Below are positions 36,481 through 48,160 of a DNA stretch of 64,000 bases, one piece after another; position 1 is the stretch's first letter; each line of letters opens with the position of its first letter. Source of the stretch: Channallabes apus (Eukaryota; Chordata; Actinopteri; Siluriformes; Clariidae); assembly GCA_030522415.1 (NCBI GenBank), contig CM060107.1, forward strand, positions 23,038,071 through 23,102,070. Direction: 5' to 3'. A program made the position numbers and the translations under genes. A model generated the notes under the pieces. The model was not told the DNA's origin, ran no database searches, and saw only the letters and a program-made list of their open reading frames with translations.

Positions 36481-38500
36481 TACCTGTTACATTTGATCTC
36501 CTATGTAAAAAAAATAAATATTTTTCACAATTAAATGGCAAGGCACAGATGAAGAAAAGATTCAGATCTTAATTCAGCCTTAGATTTTCTTGAAAAATAA
36601 AATAAGCCATGTTACACGTATATATTTGAAGAATTATAACTGCGTGCCTAACTCCATTTAGAAGAGGATCTAATTTATTTACTATTTAATTTTTAGATAG
36701 TATTAATTTGTATGTTATTTTCATTTTGTTAAATAAGAAACAATTAAGATTCACGTCGTGTGTAATGATAGTAATTCAAACTAATCAAATAGGATGCAAA
36801 CTGTATCAAAATATATATTTTGCAAAAACATCTATTTAGAAGGAGTAGCAAAAATAACAAAGTCAGACATTTAAAAAAATAATGTAATAAATAGCCAAAA
36901 CTGGTATTTTTTGTTATAGTTTGACAAAAGCTGCAAAACAAAAAAACAAACAAAAAATTATATAAATTCTTTATAATTTTTTGCTTTTACCAATTACCAA
37001 TTTTATTCAAAGTATAGGAAAAAGAAATGCAGCAGTTCTGTATACCATGGGTTCTATAGTCACTGTGCATAATCGTCGACCTATTTGTTTAAGGAACAAA
37101 GTCTCTCTCATTCAGAAAAGCTTAATATGTAGCACGAAACGTATGAGTTTAAGAGTTCATTAGTTTAAGAGTGCCAACGTTTTCAACTCACTTTTCAACT
37201 TTCCAACTCACTTCTGAAAAAAAGTAATGCATTGATTTTTCGAATTATTATTATTATTATTTTTATTATTATTATTATTACTATGAAATAATACTGGGAT
37301 TCACTTAATACAAATTATAATTGATTGCATAAATATTTTTATTACAGTCAGTATGTCGGTATTAAATATTAAATATCTCAGCCTATAGTGTACTTATTTT
37401 TTTCCATTTGAAAGTGGCTGGTTATTTCACTTCCTTCCAGTTTTCTGATTAGAGCAAAATGAATAAAGCAAATACGAAAAATAACGAACATTTAATAGGG
37501 TTTAAGTTTTGATGTTTACATGATGATACATTGTTTTTTTTTACGCTTTTTGAGGTCAAATGCAATATTTTTATAAAATTGTTTGCGTTGTTGTGATATA
37601 TTGTTGGGGTGTTTTCGGGTTTATTGTTTCGTTGTAGAATAAAAATCAGTTACAGTTTATAGTAAATGTGCAAAGTCATAATTGATCAACATGGCCGAGA
37701 TTCCCTACAAACATCGCAGCGAGTATCACACTGATCTCTACCAGCTACAGATAACCTTTGAGATGCTCTGAAGAAACGCATACTGTATAGCTAACTATAG
37801 CTAAATGAAACCTCTTGTGATAAGGATGCTTAATTACTGATCCGATGCTCAAACCGAAAATGTAAAGCAATTTCTTTATTTGCAATTTTTAATCGAATCT
37901 ACAAGATTACATTATTTTTTATAAAATTCAACACTCCGTGAAAAAAAAATCCTATATTGTAATTGAGTCACCTTAAAACAATAAGAGCCTTAATAAAGTG
38001 AGTATTCTATTTTGTCTACAGGAAATAGATATGGTAAGACGTCCTATGTTTAGTGGTAAAAACTTGCAGCCTTCGTATAATCTGTTACTTCATATTTCTA
38101 TTTGTTTTAAGCAACTGTTTTATTAATACAATAGTTCAAATCAAGTATATAAAATACTCAATACATATATATGGTTGGTTATATTCAATAAAATTGAGAA
38201 ACAGTAAATTTTATGCACAGGATTTTATGATACCCCTTATTTTTTTGTTGGAGAAATCTGTGTGATGATTAAATGGGACCAAATGTTTATTCTTGCTTTA
38301 GATTATGTTTTACTTTAACTGATAAATGAAATAATTTCTAAAGTTTAATCAATCATTAATGATTACCTGTTCAATTCTAAAATACACATGGTATAACAAA
38401 CTGAAGGGAAAAAAATGTTAATTATTATTTTTGAACAAAATGTCCATCCTGAATATGACTACAGAAATTTAAACAGACAGTCACGTGTTGTCTATGATTT
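36481..38500. other. AT-rich intergenic DNA, nothing recognised
   Basis: AT-rich sequence with A and T runs and a short ATT array near 37245-37280. No exon or RNA gene recognised. Confidence 0.45.
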
Positions 38501-38569
38501 AGGGTGCATAGGAATGGAATGCATGTCTGAATTCCATTGAACTGTGAATGTGATTATAATGCAACATTG

Positions 38570-38960
38570 ATTCAGTACTGTGTGACAAAGTGACTGTGGG
38601 TGTTGACCTCTGCCCCTGTGGGTAGCTGTTGTGACAGGAGTTCAAGGTCCTCTTAGCTCCTGATGGAGGGGAGGAGTGGGGTGCTGTCTACCACAGCTAG
38701 TCCAGACAGACCCCCCAAAATGTCTGGACTGGAAAGACTAAAGGGATATGGGGTGACGATGGATCCCCCTCTTCCAGTGTCTGACTGAGAGTATCGGTCT
38801 GCTATACCCAGCAATGGGGCTAGACAGTGTGTGTGTGTGATCAGCATAAGCAAACACATGAAGAAGGACACACACATGCACTCATTCCCTATGGAATAAT
38901 GTTAAGCTCTTAAGGGATCCCAGAGGAGATGATTCCCACAAGTATTCCATTTGCAATATG
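38570..38960. promoter_or_regulatory. candidate non-coding regulatory block
   Basis: A compact GC-balanced block in AT-rich flanks with short inverted words such as TCTGGACT/AGTCCAGA around 38700-38730. No recognised protein frame. Possible conserved element of the mir-9 domain. Confidence 0.28.
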
Positions 38961-39680
38961 TACAGCTATTAAATAATAACACTGTAGCCTGGGTGATTTA
39001 TTGAGGCATCATTTCTATAGAATATAATAGTTTTAAAATAATGAAAAAATAAGAAACATAAGCGAACTACTGAAAACCTATGGTGGCATAAAATATAATA
39101 AATAATCTGAGGCAGCCTTCTCAGTCACTGATCAACTTAAGTGTACAGCTTAAGTGTACTTAAGGTTTCGGACGATTACGTTCAAAATATTAATTGAAGC
39201 AATATCTTTCAGGGTAAAAAGTTTCTCACCACAGAGACATGTAGAATATTAGCTGAAGTGAATTAAAGCTGTTGTGGCAGCTTGTATTTGCCTGTCATCT
39301 TACCATAAGATTTTATTCAATTATCTATTTATTCATTACTGAAAGTTGTGTATCTACTGTACATTAGCTCACAATTTCCATATTTTAGCCATAACTATAA
39401 TTATAATATTCACTGTCTTAGATAAATTCTTTTTCTTACACTCTAAAAAATGCTGGGTTGTTTTTTCTACCCAAACGCTGGGTTGCCGCTGTTGGGTCAT
39501 TTTTCTGGGTTATTTACAGAGAGTTGGGTAGTTTTTGTGTAACCCAGCTGCTGGGTTGAAGTTTGCTCGGCCCCTCCCCCAAAGTTCACCGGTGGATTCA
39601 GCGGCTGTCACTCAGCTTCGTGTCTCTTGAGCTCCCACACCGCTGATGACGGTTCATCCTCCTCGGACATTTAAGGGGAA

Positions 39681-40747
39681 ATGGCGTTAAATACAAGGTC
39701 TGTATACACATGTTCACTCACCTAATTCACATATGACTGAAAAATTATTACTACATGTAACATTTATTACTGTTACCGTGTTAAGGTTACACACAAACTT
39801 TCCGGCTGGTCTGAGGTACTGGATGATAATTTAGCTGAGAATAGCTGCTAGCCATAAACCCCACCTGTGTATGAAAGAAACGGCTAAGATGTCTGAGCTT
39901 TTTAGCTTTCTCTGTAGAATGTTTGCAGGGTTACGAAGATGGTGAAGTGATGAATGAACGCTAAACTGTTAACTGTATTGTTAGCATGACGCAGGCATTA
40001 GTTAGTTTGCTAGCATTAGCAACCACTTTAGAACTTTATTAAACTCACTGCTTGAGGCAATAAAATGCTGTGGTGTTACAAACCACTGACCCTCTCACAA
40101 ATATACAGACCTGCTAACCCTCCTGTTTTTCACCAGCTAGTAATTTACTCTGCGGTCAAATTTCTCCTGCGTTTCTCCCGAGTTATAACAATATTTTACA
40201 CCTTTCCCCCTTTGGCAAGTATGCAAATGTATCACCAGTAATAGCATGTAAGCTAACCAGGTAGCTCTCTTTAACCAAAGTTAAATTAACAATCAGTCAG
40301 CGCGCCAACTCCAGGGAAAAGTACCACAGCGGTACAGGTAACTACTAGATGGAAGTATTAATATTTTGGTGATTGTAATGTACCAGTATGACACCAACTA
40401 TGACATTTTTTCGGTAATTAGCTTAAAATCAATGCAGACTACAATATCAACTAGTCTGACATAAAGAGCTGTATCGTAAAAGCCATGCTTATTTTGCTGT
40501 TTTATTTTTGGCAGTAGCTGTCTCCATGTTTTTGTTTCTGGTTACCTATACACTATCTTAATGGGCAGCTTTGTAATTTTTTTTAGTATCAATCGAATTT
40601 CACACGAAATTGATAGTCTTATTCAGTTTAATCTTTGCTATTCAACAAAATTTTAACTTTTTCATTTCTTTCTTTCTAAGGTTGGCACCAACATGGTGGA
40701 ATACCTTCAGCAGGCTGAAGTGTCGAGGCCGTACCCCTACATCCTGA
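39681..40747 (+). other. possible two-exon mini transcription unit inside the GGGTT element
   Basis: ATG at 39681-39683 opens six codons and meets a splice donor AAG/GTCTG at 39698. A pyrimidine-rich tract ending TCTTTCTTTCTAAG at 40680 makes a good acceptor. Joined in phase, the frame runs 27 codons to TGA at 40745-40747. A second frame in exon 2 starts MVEYLQQAEVSRPYPYILTL and ends at a TAA about 29 codons later. A polyadenylation signal follows at 40990. No known protein recognised. It may be the remnant of a host gene carried by the transposon, or a non-coding RNA. Confidence 0.35.
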
Positions 40748-41151
40748 CGTTGGGAGATAATGACCAGCGCTGCTCTCAGTAATGTTGTAATGTTGCTATG
40801 AAATAGCGAGGCCTACCTGAAGAGTCATAGACAGTGTTTGTATGTTAAAATGAGACCAGGGCTGGATAGTTTTGATCCTGCTCTGTAGAAGTTGCTTCAG
40901 CCTATTTGTTCAATTTCTCCATTCTGCCCTTGTCAGTAATAGTATAGTAATGATGTCACTGTTGATTATCTGTTCTTGTGCTTTTGAAAAATAAATGTTT
41001 TTTCTAAGAACATTTAATAGGATGTTGTTTATTGCATACATGTATGTTTTTTGTAATAGACCAGTATATCAAAGTAATTTAACTGTTTAATAGACATGGG
41101 TGTTTTTTTTTTTTTTACAGATTCACTGTAAAACATGAAAATAATAATAAC

Positions 41152-41194
41152 CTATTTGTGAGGTAGAATTAACCCAATTCTACCTCACAAATAG
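41152..41194. repeat. perfect 19-bp inverted repeat with AACCC loop
   Basis: Arms 41152-41170 and 41176-41194 are exact reverse complements (CTATTTGTGAGGTAGAATT). It lies within the right arm of the GGGTT element. Confidence 0.95.
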
Positions 41195-41406
41195 ACCAAT
41201 TTATGTGGTAGAATTAACCCAGCATTATAGTTAAATATGACCTAGCATTTGGATTGAATATTTAACCCATCTTGTTGGGTTAAACAAATAACCCATCTTG
41301 CTGGGTTAAATTAACCCAGCATTTAGTTAGTCCTATATTTACCCAGCAGCTGGGTTAAAAACAACCCAGATTGGGTTGTTTTTAACCCAGCATTTTTTAG
41401 GGTGTA

Positions 41407-42828
41407 GCATGAATCTTCACAGTAATTTAATGTAATAGATTGAATTTCTTATTGACTTAAATAATAATTTATACTTTATCCAGTGGTTTCAGAAATGAAA
41501 ATAAATGTTTTTTGAGAGACTAAAAATAACTTATTTTATATTGTCCAGTTTAAAAAAAAATGGAATTGGTTATGCTGATCTTTCTAAGTTGTGCTATTGC
41601 TCTAAAAATATTTCACCAAATCCTTGCAATTGATAAAACGATTCCTGGCAATTTCATCACTGTTCCATATTGTCATCTTCTAATACCCATTAACTGGATA
41701 AATAAACAAAAAATAGAAATTAGACATTTGTTATAAAGACATATGTCCTTGAGTTACAAAAACACTGATGAAATTAGATGAAAGGAGTGATAAGAAAGAG
41801 TGATAAAATGGTTACTGTGTGAAGGTGCAATCTAAGCTTTTAATTATACACAAATATTAAACACAGAAAACATTATAGTAAGATATATTCATGAAGTTGG
41901 CATGTTCATAAATTAGTCAATAAGGCCCCTCAGTAAAAGTCTATTCTAATCCAATCCTAACTTTACATTCAGCCTAGACTGGTGGCCTGGACAGATATTT
42001 TAAGATTTCAGATATTTTCAGAAAAATGTGAAATATATGTAACTAAATATATAAGGACATAGAAATATACACGGATGATCATATTATCCAGTGAAAGACA
42101 ATTCAGGGCATCAAGATGCAAAAGTTTAGGACTTATTTGAGCATAAAAATTTATTTTAATACTTGTATTGACCCATGACAGGAATTATATTATCCATTCC
42201 ATGCATTGGTCTTCAGATTCTTATATTGAGCCTTTATGTGGTATAGTATCCTTTAAGTTGGTACAGTATATGCACAGGATTAGTGTCCTTTATGTATCAT
42301 GTGCCCAAATATTGGCAAATCTTCAGACTTTAGAAGCTTTTTAGGAAACCGTTAAAATTTTGAGATGCTGTTCAATTCCTGACAGAAAACATAAACTTGT
42401 GCATTCAACTGACATAAACTATCAAAATAATCATATTTATTAATAAAATTATATAAGATTTAATTTTTTATGTAGTTATGAAGCTAAAGGTCAAAAGGAA
42501 TATTAGGAATGAAAATATATTAGAGTATTCGAATCATTATAAGTTTAGTAAACAATTAGATATTTTAAACTTTTTATTATGTTCTGATGATTGTATTTAA
42601 CTATATACTTTTATACCCATTAATATATTCTGCCAGTCACCTGCTTTCTTGTTGAAGGCACTTTGGTTCTTATAATTTTACCTGCATCCAACCTGAATGC
42701 AGATATATTGTGATAGTCTTTGAATTTAACAGTAATAAAGCCATCATAAAAATCAAAATCTCTCAACATGCAATACCATCAAGCATGTGAAAGTATATGT
42801 TAAAGAAATATTTTATATTGTATTCTTT
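41407..42828. other. AT-rich intergenic DNA, nothing recognised
   Basis: Unremarkable AT-rich sequence between the GGGTT element and the purine/poly-G tract. No exon, RNA gene or repeat family was identified. Confidence 0.45.
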
Positions 42829-42944
42829 AAAAAAAAAAAAGAAAAAAGAAAGAAAAAAAAAGAAAATGAACCTAAAACCCATTTTAATATGTTTGGTGTT
42901 TTGGGACACATATTGGGGGGGGGGGGGGGGGGGGGTTTGGGGGG
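42829..42944. repeat. purine tract and poly-G run (G21-TTT-G6)
   Basis: An A/G-only tract at about 42829-42866 is followed by 21 consecutive G at 42915-42935, then TTT and six more G. It can form G-quadruplexes and is prone to sequencing or assembly length error. Confidence 0.9.
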
Positions 42945-43001
42945 TTTACAAATTTTTATTAAGTTTAGCTTACTTATTCAAGCAATCATTAACCTGAATT
43001 A

Positions 43002-43246
43002 AACTGTGAAAACAGGCAGCACGGTGGTGTGGTGGTCAGCACTGTCGCTTTGCACCTCCAGGGTGCAAGTTCAATTCCTGGCCTCTATTCCCCGTCTCTG
43101 TGTGCATGGAGTTTGCGGATTCTCCCCATGCTTGGTAGGTTTCCTTCTGCAGTCCAAAGATGTGCAGGTTAGGCTATAGGTGAAGTGTGTGTATGTGACC
43201 CTGAATACAGGATAAAGTGGTATAGAAGGTGAGTCAACTGTGAAAA
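43002..43246 (+). mobile_element. tRNA-derived SINE with internal deletion and 11-bp target-site duplication
   Basis: SINE body 43013-43235. It begins with the tRNA-like head GCAGCACGGTGGTGTGGTGG, keeps the middle GTGCATGGAGTTTGC region and ends with the AGGATAAAGTGGTATAGAAGG tail. The central block found in the 59755-60133 copy is missing. Exact duplications AACTGTGAAAA flank it at 43002-43012 and 43236-43246. Confidence 0.88.
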
Positions 43247-43249
43247 ACT

Positions 43250-44190
43250 CCCAAAGCATGTTTGGTGACCTGGGGCATTTGGATAGTTGCATAATTTTCA
43301 TTTGTTTATGCATATTATTTGTTACATTTGTACAGCTAATACATGTACACAGTAAAATCCCATTGAATTATCTCTTTCAACTGGACCCTTTGAAAACTGT
43401 ATGTTGTTAATGTAACACTTTCTGTGTTAATTCAACACTGGGAATTTTTCTGTATAAACCACATGAATATATGCAATATATATGCAAACAGTTGTTATTT
43501 ATGCCCTTAAAATACCTAAATTGAATTATGGCAGCAGTGTATAATATTTCCTCTAAAGATGTCAGTAGTCACACCATCCTTGTTGCTATAATGTGATCAT
43601 CAGAAGATAGACAAAAACTGACAGAAGATGAGGTGAACCAAAGAAAGAATATACACTATGTTCACTAAAAGATGTGTACAATAAAAGATAGCGTGTCCAC
43701 ATGGATTGCTCTGCATGATTTCAAATTCTTACCTAGAAAACCACCTACATTGGTTGCACAACTGGAAGAAATTGTGTTGTTTACAGCAGCAGTTGGCTGA
43801 AATTAAGTGTCTGGATGCTAACTGTGACCACTTTTAGCACCTAATGAGCTTGCATAATTCAGACATAACTTACAGCTACCCTTTGATGTTTATATAAATT
43901 TTGTATTAACATTTGTATGCATATATTTTTCACGTTTGAAGTATACATTTTTTGAGCCCATTACATTTGGAGCCCTTTTTGATGTTGACCATTTTATCCT
44001 TATAATGATGTTCCATGAATGAGATCATGTAAGGTTTATCGAAAAAGATCCACAACAAAGAATTGATTTACCTCCTGACTTTCATTTCTTAGGCCAGAGG
44101 ATTGCAATCACATTCCACTTAACACACCTGAATTTACCCTATAGTTTGCCTGTAGGAAAATGTGTAATTGTTTAATTTACACCATCATCT
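43250..44190. other. intergenic DNA, nothing recognised
   Basis: Unique AT-rich sequence before the GC-rich island at 44.2 kb. No gene recognised. Confidence 0.4.
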
Positions 44191-44199
44191 TTCATTGGT

Positions 44200-44660
44200 T
44201 TTTTGAAGCTTAGGCCGCAGACGTCGCACCGTCGCCCACAGATCGTTTCGCGCTGGTCTCCGGAGTGAAGCGCGTGCGCAGCCACACGTCAGTCCCCGCG
44301 TTAACAGAGACGTCTCGCGCTCCCGACTCCGCCTCTTGCTCGTGCATTCAGACTCGCCTGGCAACCAGCGCGCGCTCACACAGGCGCTTTGTAGCGAGCA
44401 ACAGGAGACGAGGCTGTGTGAAAAGGTATCCAGCCACTGGAACCAGGCCTTGTGTCTGAAGAAAGACTGAGGAGTGTCTGTGTGTGTGTATGTGTTTTGC
44501 CTCTTTGTCAGCCGAGAATTCCGGCAATGACCCCCGTAAGTCAGAGCTCCTCCCCTGCACGAAACCGTTAGCTTATCGCAGCTAATCCTCTGTTCGGACA
44601 AGAGCGCTTAAAGGAAGGCGCGCGGATACCTGCAGTGCAGCGGCCACAAAGCGCTTCATG
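44200..44660 (+). promoter_or_regulatory. CpG-rich promoter-like island with strong splice donor
   Basis: The most GC- and CpG-dense stretch of the window, with GCGCGTGCGCAG and CAGCGCGCGCTC cores. On the + strand it contains ATGACCCCC followed directly by a consensus donor GTAAGT at 44536, which could be the end of a first exon. Open frames on both strands match no protein I know. It could start a non-coding RNA on the + strand, or a distal mir-9 host promoter on the - strand. Confidence 0.45.
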
Positions 44661-45044
44661 TCCAGGGCAGGTGGTGTGGGAGGGCACAGGGAAACAGCAC
44701 GGCTTCCTTTACACAGACATTACAACAACACGGCGAAGATCAATAAAGCACATAATCACACATTCAAATAATAATAAGAAGAATACAAGACAGCCCACCA
44801 ATCCCAAGAATACGTAGCTCACCTCTCTTACCCCGAGGAAAAGACAACTAGCTGATTCAACTACAAAGAGAATTTTAGACTCAAGAACAGTAATAATCAT
44901 AATCTTCGACTTTTAACAATAAAATTGCGTCTTACACACATGCTCATGTTTTGCTAACTGAAAATTGCAACACTTTTGGTTACTCTTAAAATGTGATGTT
45001 AATCTTTTGCTTTTTATTTCATTTCTTTTTAAATATTAGTTGCT

Positions 45045-45102
<58 letters not shown>
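45045..45102. repeat. (GATA)n microsatellite at LINE 3' end
   Basis: About 14 perfect tetranucleotide units abutting the 3' end of the - strand LINE. Read on that strand it is a TATC tail. Confidence 0.95.
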
Positions 45103-46580
45103 AGGAACTGCACAGTACAGGTCACCTGTAGCGTATAGAATCAGAAGCAGAAAGAGTTTTATTGCCAAGCACGCTTGCACGTACAAGGAATTTGTTTTAG
45201 TGACGGAGCTTCCAGAACAAAAAGTACAAATGACAAGACAAAAACAGCATGACGCAAAAAAAAAAATGGTTGACATAAAATGGAGTACGGTGTGAGATAC
45301 TTTTAAATAAGTTACATCAATATCTGAAGTCTGTGGTATTATTATACAGTATATTGTATACAGTGGTATTGTACACAATATTGCACATATATTTATTGAC
45401 CGTTAGAATGATGTTTAACTGTTAAGGAGGTAGATTGCCTGGGGGGAAAAACTGTTCTTATGCCTGACTGTCCTGGTGTTCGGTGCTCTGTAGCGTCGAC
45501 CCGACGGCAAAAGTTCAAAGAGAAGGTGGCTTGGGTGTGAGGGGTCCAAAGTGATATTCCGTGCCCTTTTCTTCACTCTGGATATATACAGTTCTTGCAG
45601 CGTGGGCAGGGGAGTGCCAATAATTCTTTCAGCAGTCCGAACCGTCCTTTGTAGTCTTCTGATGTCTGCTTTCGTAGCTGAGCCAAACCAGACAGTTATT
45701 GAAGTGCACAGGACGGATTCAATGACGGCTGAGTAGAACTGTGTGAGCAGCTCCTGTGGCAGGTTAAATTTCTTCAGCTGGCGAAGGAAATACAGCCTCT
45801 GGTGGGCCTTTTTAACAATGGAGTCAATGTCCCACTTCAGGTCCTGAGAGATGATCGTGCCCAGGAACCGGAATGACATGATGGTGAGTGGGGGAAGTGC
45901 AGGGTTTCTCCTGAAGTCCACGATCATCTCCATTGTTTTGAGCGTGTTCAGTTCCAGGTTGTTGTGACTGCACCAGACAGCCAACTGCTCGACCTCCCTT
46001 CTGTATGCAGACTCGTCACCATCCTGGATGAGGCAGATGATTGTACTGTCATCTGCAAATTTCAGGAGCTTGACAGTGGGGTCTGTGGAGGTGCAGTCGT
46101 TGGTGTAGATGGAGAAGAGCAGTGGGCAGAGAACGCATCCCTGAGGGGCTCCAGTATTGGTGGTGTGACTGTTGGACATGAATTTTCCCAGTTTCACTAG
46201 CTGCTGCCTGTCTGTCAGAAAGCTGGTGATCCAGTGACAGATAGAGCTAGGAACAGAGAGCTGGTTTAATTTGATCTGAAGCAGTGTTGGGATGATCGTA
46301 TTAAAAGCTGATGAAAAGTCTATAAACAAGACCCTTGCATAAGCCCCTGGTTTGTCCAGATGTTGAAGGATGAAGTGCAGTCCCATATTGACTGCATCAT
46401 CAACAGAGCTGTTTGCTCTATAAGCAAACTGCAGGGGGTCCAGTAAGGGTCCTGTGATGTCCCTCAGATAGGCCAACACCAGTCTTTCAAATGACTTCAT
46501 GACCACAGATGTTAGGGCGACTGGTCTGTAGTCATTAAGTCCTGTGATTTTAGTTTTTTTTTTTGGAATGGGGATGGGGA
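45103..46580 (-). mobile_element. 5'-truncated non-LTR retrotransposon (L2/CR1 group)
   Basis: About 1.5 kb of LINE 3' half: reverse transcriptase region, a 3' UTR containing the widespread fish sequence TTTATTGCCAAGCACGCTTG (about 45158-45177) and a tetranucleotide tail. The endonuclease domain and the 5' half are missing. Truncation is near 46,570, where a poly-T and GGGGAT repeat (+ strand) begins. Confidence 0.85.
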
Positions 46581-46611
46581 ATGGGGATGTATATACATCA
46601 TATAAACTCAT
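45415..46611 (-). pseudogene. LINE reverse transcriptase fragment, open for 398 codons
   Basis: An uninterrupted frame. From about residue 24 it follows non-LTR reverse transcriptases: LNDYRPVALTS (motif 1), the VLFIDFSSAFNTI motif A aspartate, GAPQGCVLCPLLFSIYTND (motif B region) and the FADDST catalytic box. Then come the thumb and the C-terminal RRLQRTVRTAERI region, ending near QAIYLLNS. The first 20 or so residues come from flanking low-complexity DNA, so the ATG is not a real start. With no endonuclease domain it cannot move by itself. The lack of stops suggests a fairly recent insertion. Confidence 0.85.
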
Positions 46612-46619
46612 ATGAAATC

Positions 46620-47590
46620 AGTCAAAAGTTAGGAGAAATCCTAGAAAAATACCAGATTTATTTTTTCAAAACTATGAAAGGTGATTAATGCCATATGTGT
46701 TATTTCAACAACAACAACTGCAGGAGCAGCAGTTGGTTATTTTTTTAAAACATGAAGGTCAGCTGTCCTGAAATAGTTCTTGCAAGAACAGTATTGTCAA
46801 GTGCATTTGCAAAACCCGTCAAGCACCATGATGAAACTGGCTCTCACGAAGTCCATCCCAGGAAAGTAAGCAGAGGAGAAGTTTATTTGGAGTTACCAGC
46901 CTCAAAAATCACCAGTTAACAGCACCTCAGATTAGAGCACTTATGACAGCTTTACAGACACATCTCAATATCACCTGTTTAAATGTGATTATTGCATATT
47001 TTGATGCCTTCAGCATTGTTTTATAATAAAAAAAGAAGAAAAATCAGGATAGTACATGGAATTAGGTGTGTCCATAAATATAATGTGTAAGTGATTTAAG
47101 TGCTTTAACAATGTAGTGTAGAGTTGGTTGTGGGAAAGAAGGTAAACTGGAACCTGCTGTTTTTGGTGTGAATGTTCCTGTATTTTTCCCTGGATAGAAG
47201 GAGGTCAAAATGTTTGATGTTTGAGTCCCTAATGACGCTGGGTGCTCTGTGAAGACATCTACTGTGGTGCAGGTGTTCAGTGGGTGCCAATGATGTGCTG
47301 AGAGGTTTTCATCACCCTTTGCTGGGCTTTCCTTTCAGACACCATGGACCTGCCTTACCAGATGTGATAGAATCGGTCAGGATCCTCTTTTATCCTCTTT
47401 CTGTATCAACGTGTTACATAATTTTGGCAAATGATTTAGTGCTGGAGGTATTTTCAGGTAATAAGACATGCTATCAAATTACTGCTACCTGCATGTTCAT
47501 ACAAAGTAAAACCTGCATAAAAAAAGAAAAGAAAAAAGGAAAGTCTGTTCTGACAAGACAATTTATTCTGCCGAAATACATGTATGCTAC
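46620..47590. other. intergenic DNA with a possible old repeat relic
   Basis: No gene recognised. The block at about 47220-47400 (with CCCTTTGCTGGGCTTTCC) resembles a common fish interspersed repeat, but I cannot assign it firmly. Confidence 0.35.
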
Positions 47591-47591
47591 C

Positions 47592-47700
47592 TGGAGTTTT
47601 AGGCTGCGAGCATTTTCTGATAAAGTTAGCACAAATACTTATATTATGGAGTTTTAGGCTGCCAGCATTTTCTGATAAAGTAGCACAAATACTTATATAA
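47592..47700. repeat. tandem duplication of a 55-bp unit
   Basis: Two adjacent copies beginning TGGAGTTTTAGGCTG (47592-47646 and 47647-47700) that differ at a few positions, including one extra T in the first copy. Confidence 0.9.
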
Positions 47701-47949
47701 TACAAAATTTCAAAATTTATAAATGCATGCTATGGTAGGATAGCTGAATCTCAGAGCAAGAGTCTGGAGATAAAAAAAAAGTCTGTCTTATAACAGCAAT
47801 TGGTTATTATAAATTTTTGGTATAAATCATTAAAGAAACATGTGATCATAAAAATACCACTGTGCCAACATCTTCCAAAATGGAAAGCAAGGTCACTGTG
47901 ACACCTTAAAGATATAAACTGCAACTGCAAACCATGTTCTGAAATACAG

Positions 47950-48160
47950 TACCCTCTAAAAGTTTGCATTGGGAATATATATGCAGTACTGTGCAAAAGT
48001 CTTAGGAACTATATTATATGCTGTACCAATTTTGTTATATATGTTTATCATGTCTGCATAATTATGTACAAAATCATTCAGTATTTCCATATGTAACTTA
48101 AAATTAATAAATAAATAAATAACAGTACAGTAGAATATATGCATGGCATTATAAGGAAAA
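47950..48160. mobile_element. MITE-like fragment of the GTGCAAAAGTCTTAGG family
   Basis: Begins CAGTACTGTGCAAAAGTCTTAGG, a well-known fish repeat end, and ends near CAGTACAGTAGAAT, an inverted echo of the start. No coding capacity. Class II origin is assumed from memory of the family. Confidence 0.5.

Larger units (their letters stand above)
39437..41406 (+). mobile_element. 1.97-kb DNA transposon with GGGTT-rich inverted ends
   Basis: Left end CACTCTAAAAAATGCTGGGTT (39439 onward) is the inverted copy of the right end ending at 41404, with one mismatch in the first 20 bp. Both arms carry many alternating GGGTT/AACCC words, and TA dinucleotides flank both ends, a probable TA target duplication. 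The interior has a CpG-rich start (39560-39680), a possible two-exon transcription unit and an AATAAA at 40990-40995. No transposase was recognised, so it is non-autonomous. This end sequence is common in fish genomes to my memory, but I cannot name its superfamily. Confidence 0.8.

Noticed and set aside
44185..44601. 138-codon - strand frame in the CpG island
   Set aside because: GC-rich islands often lack stops; no recognisable domain, and the + strand donor signal is as strong.
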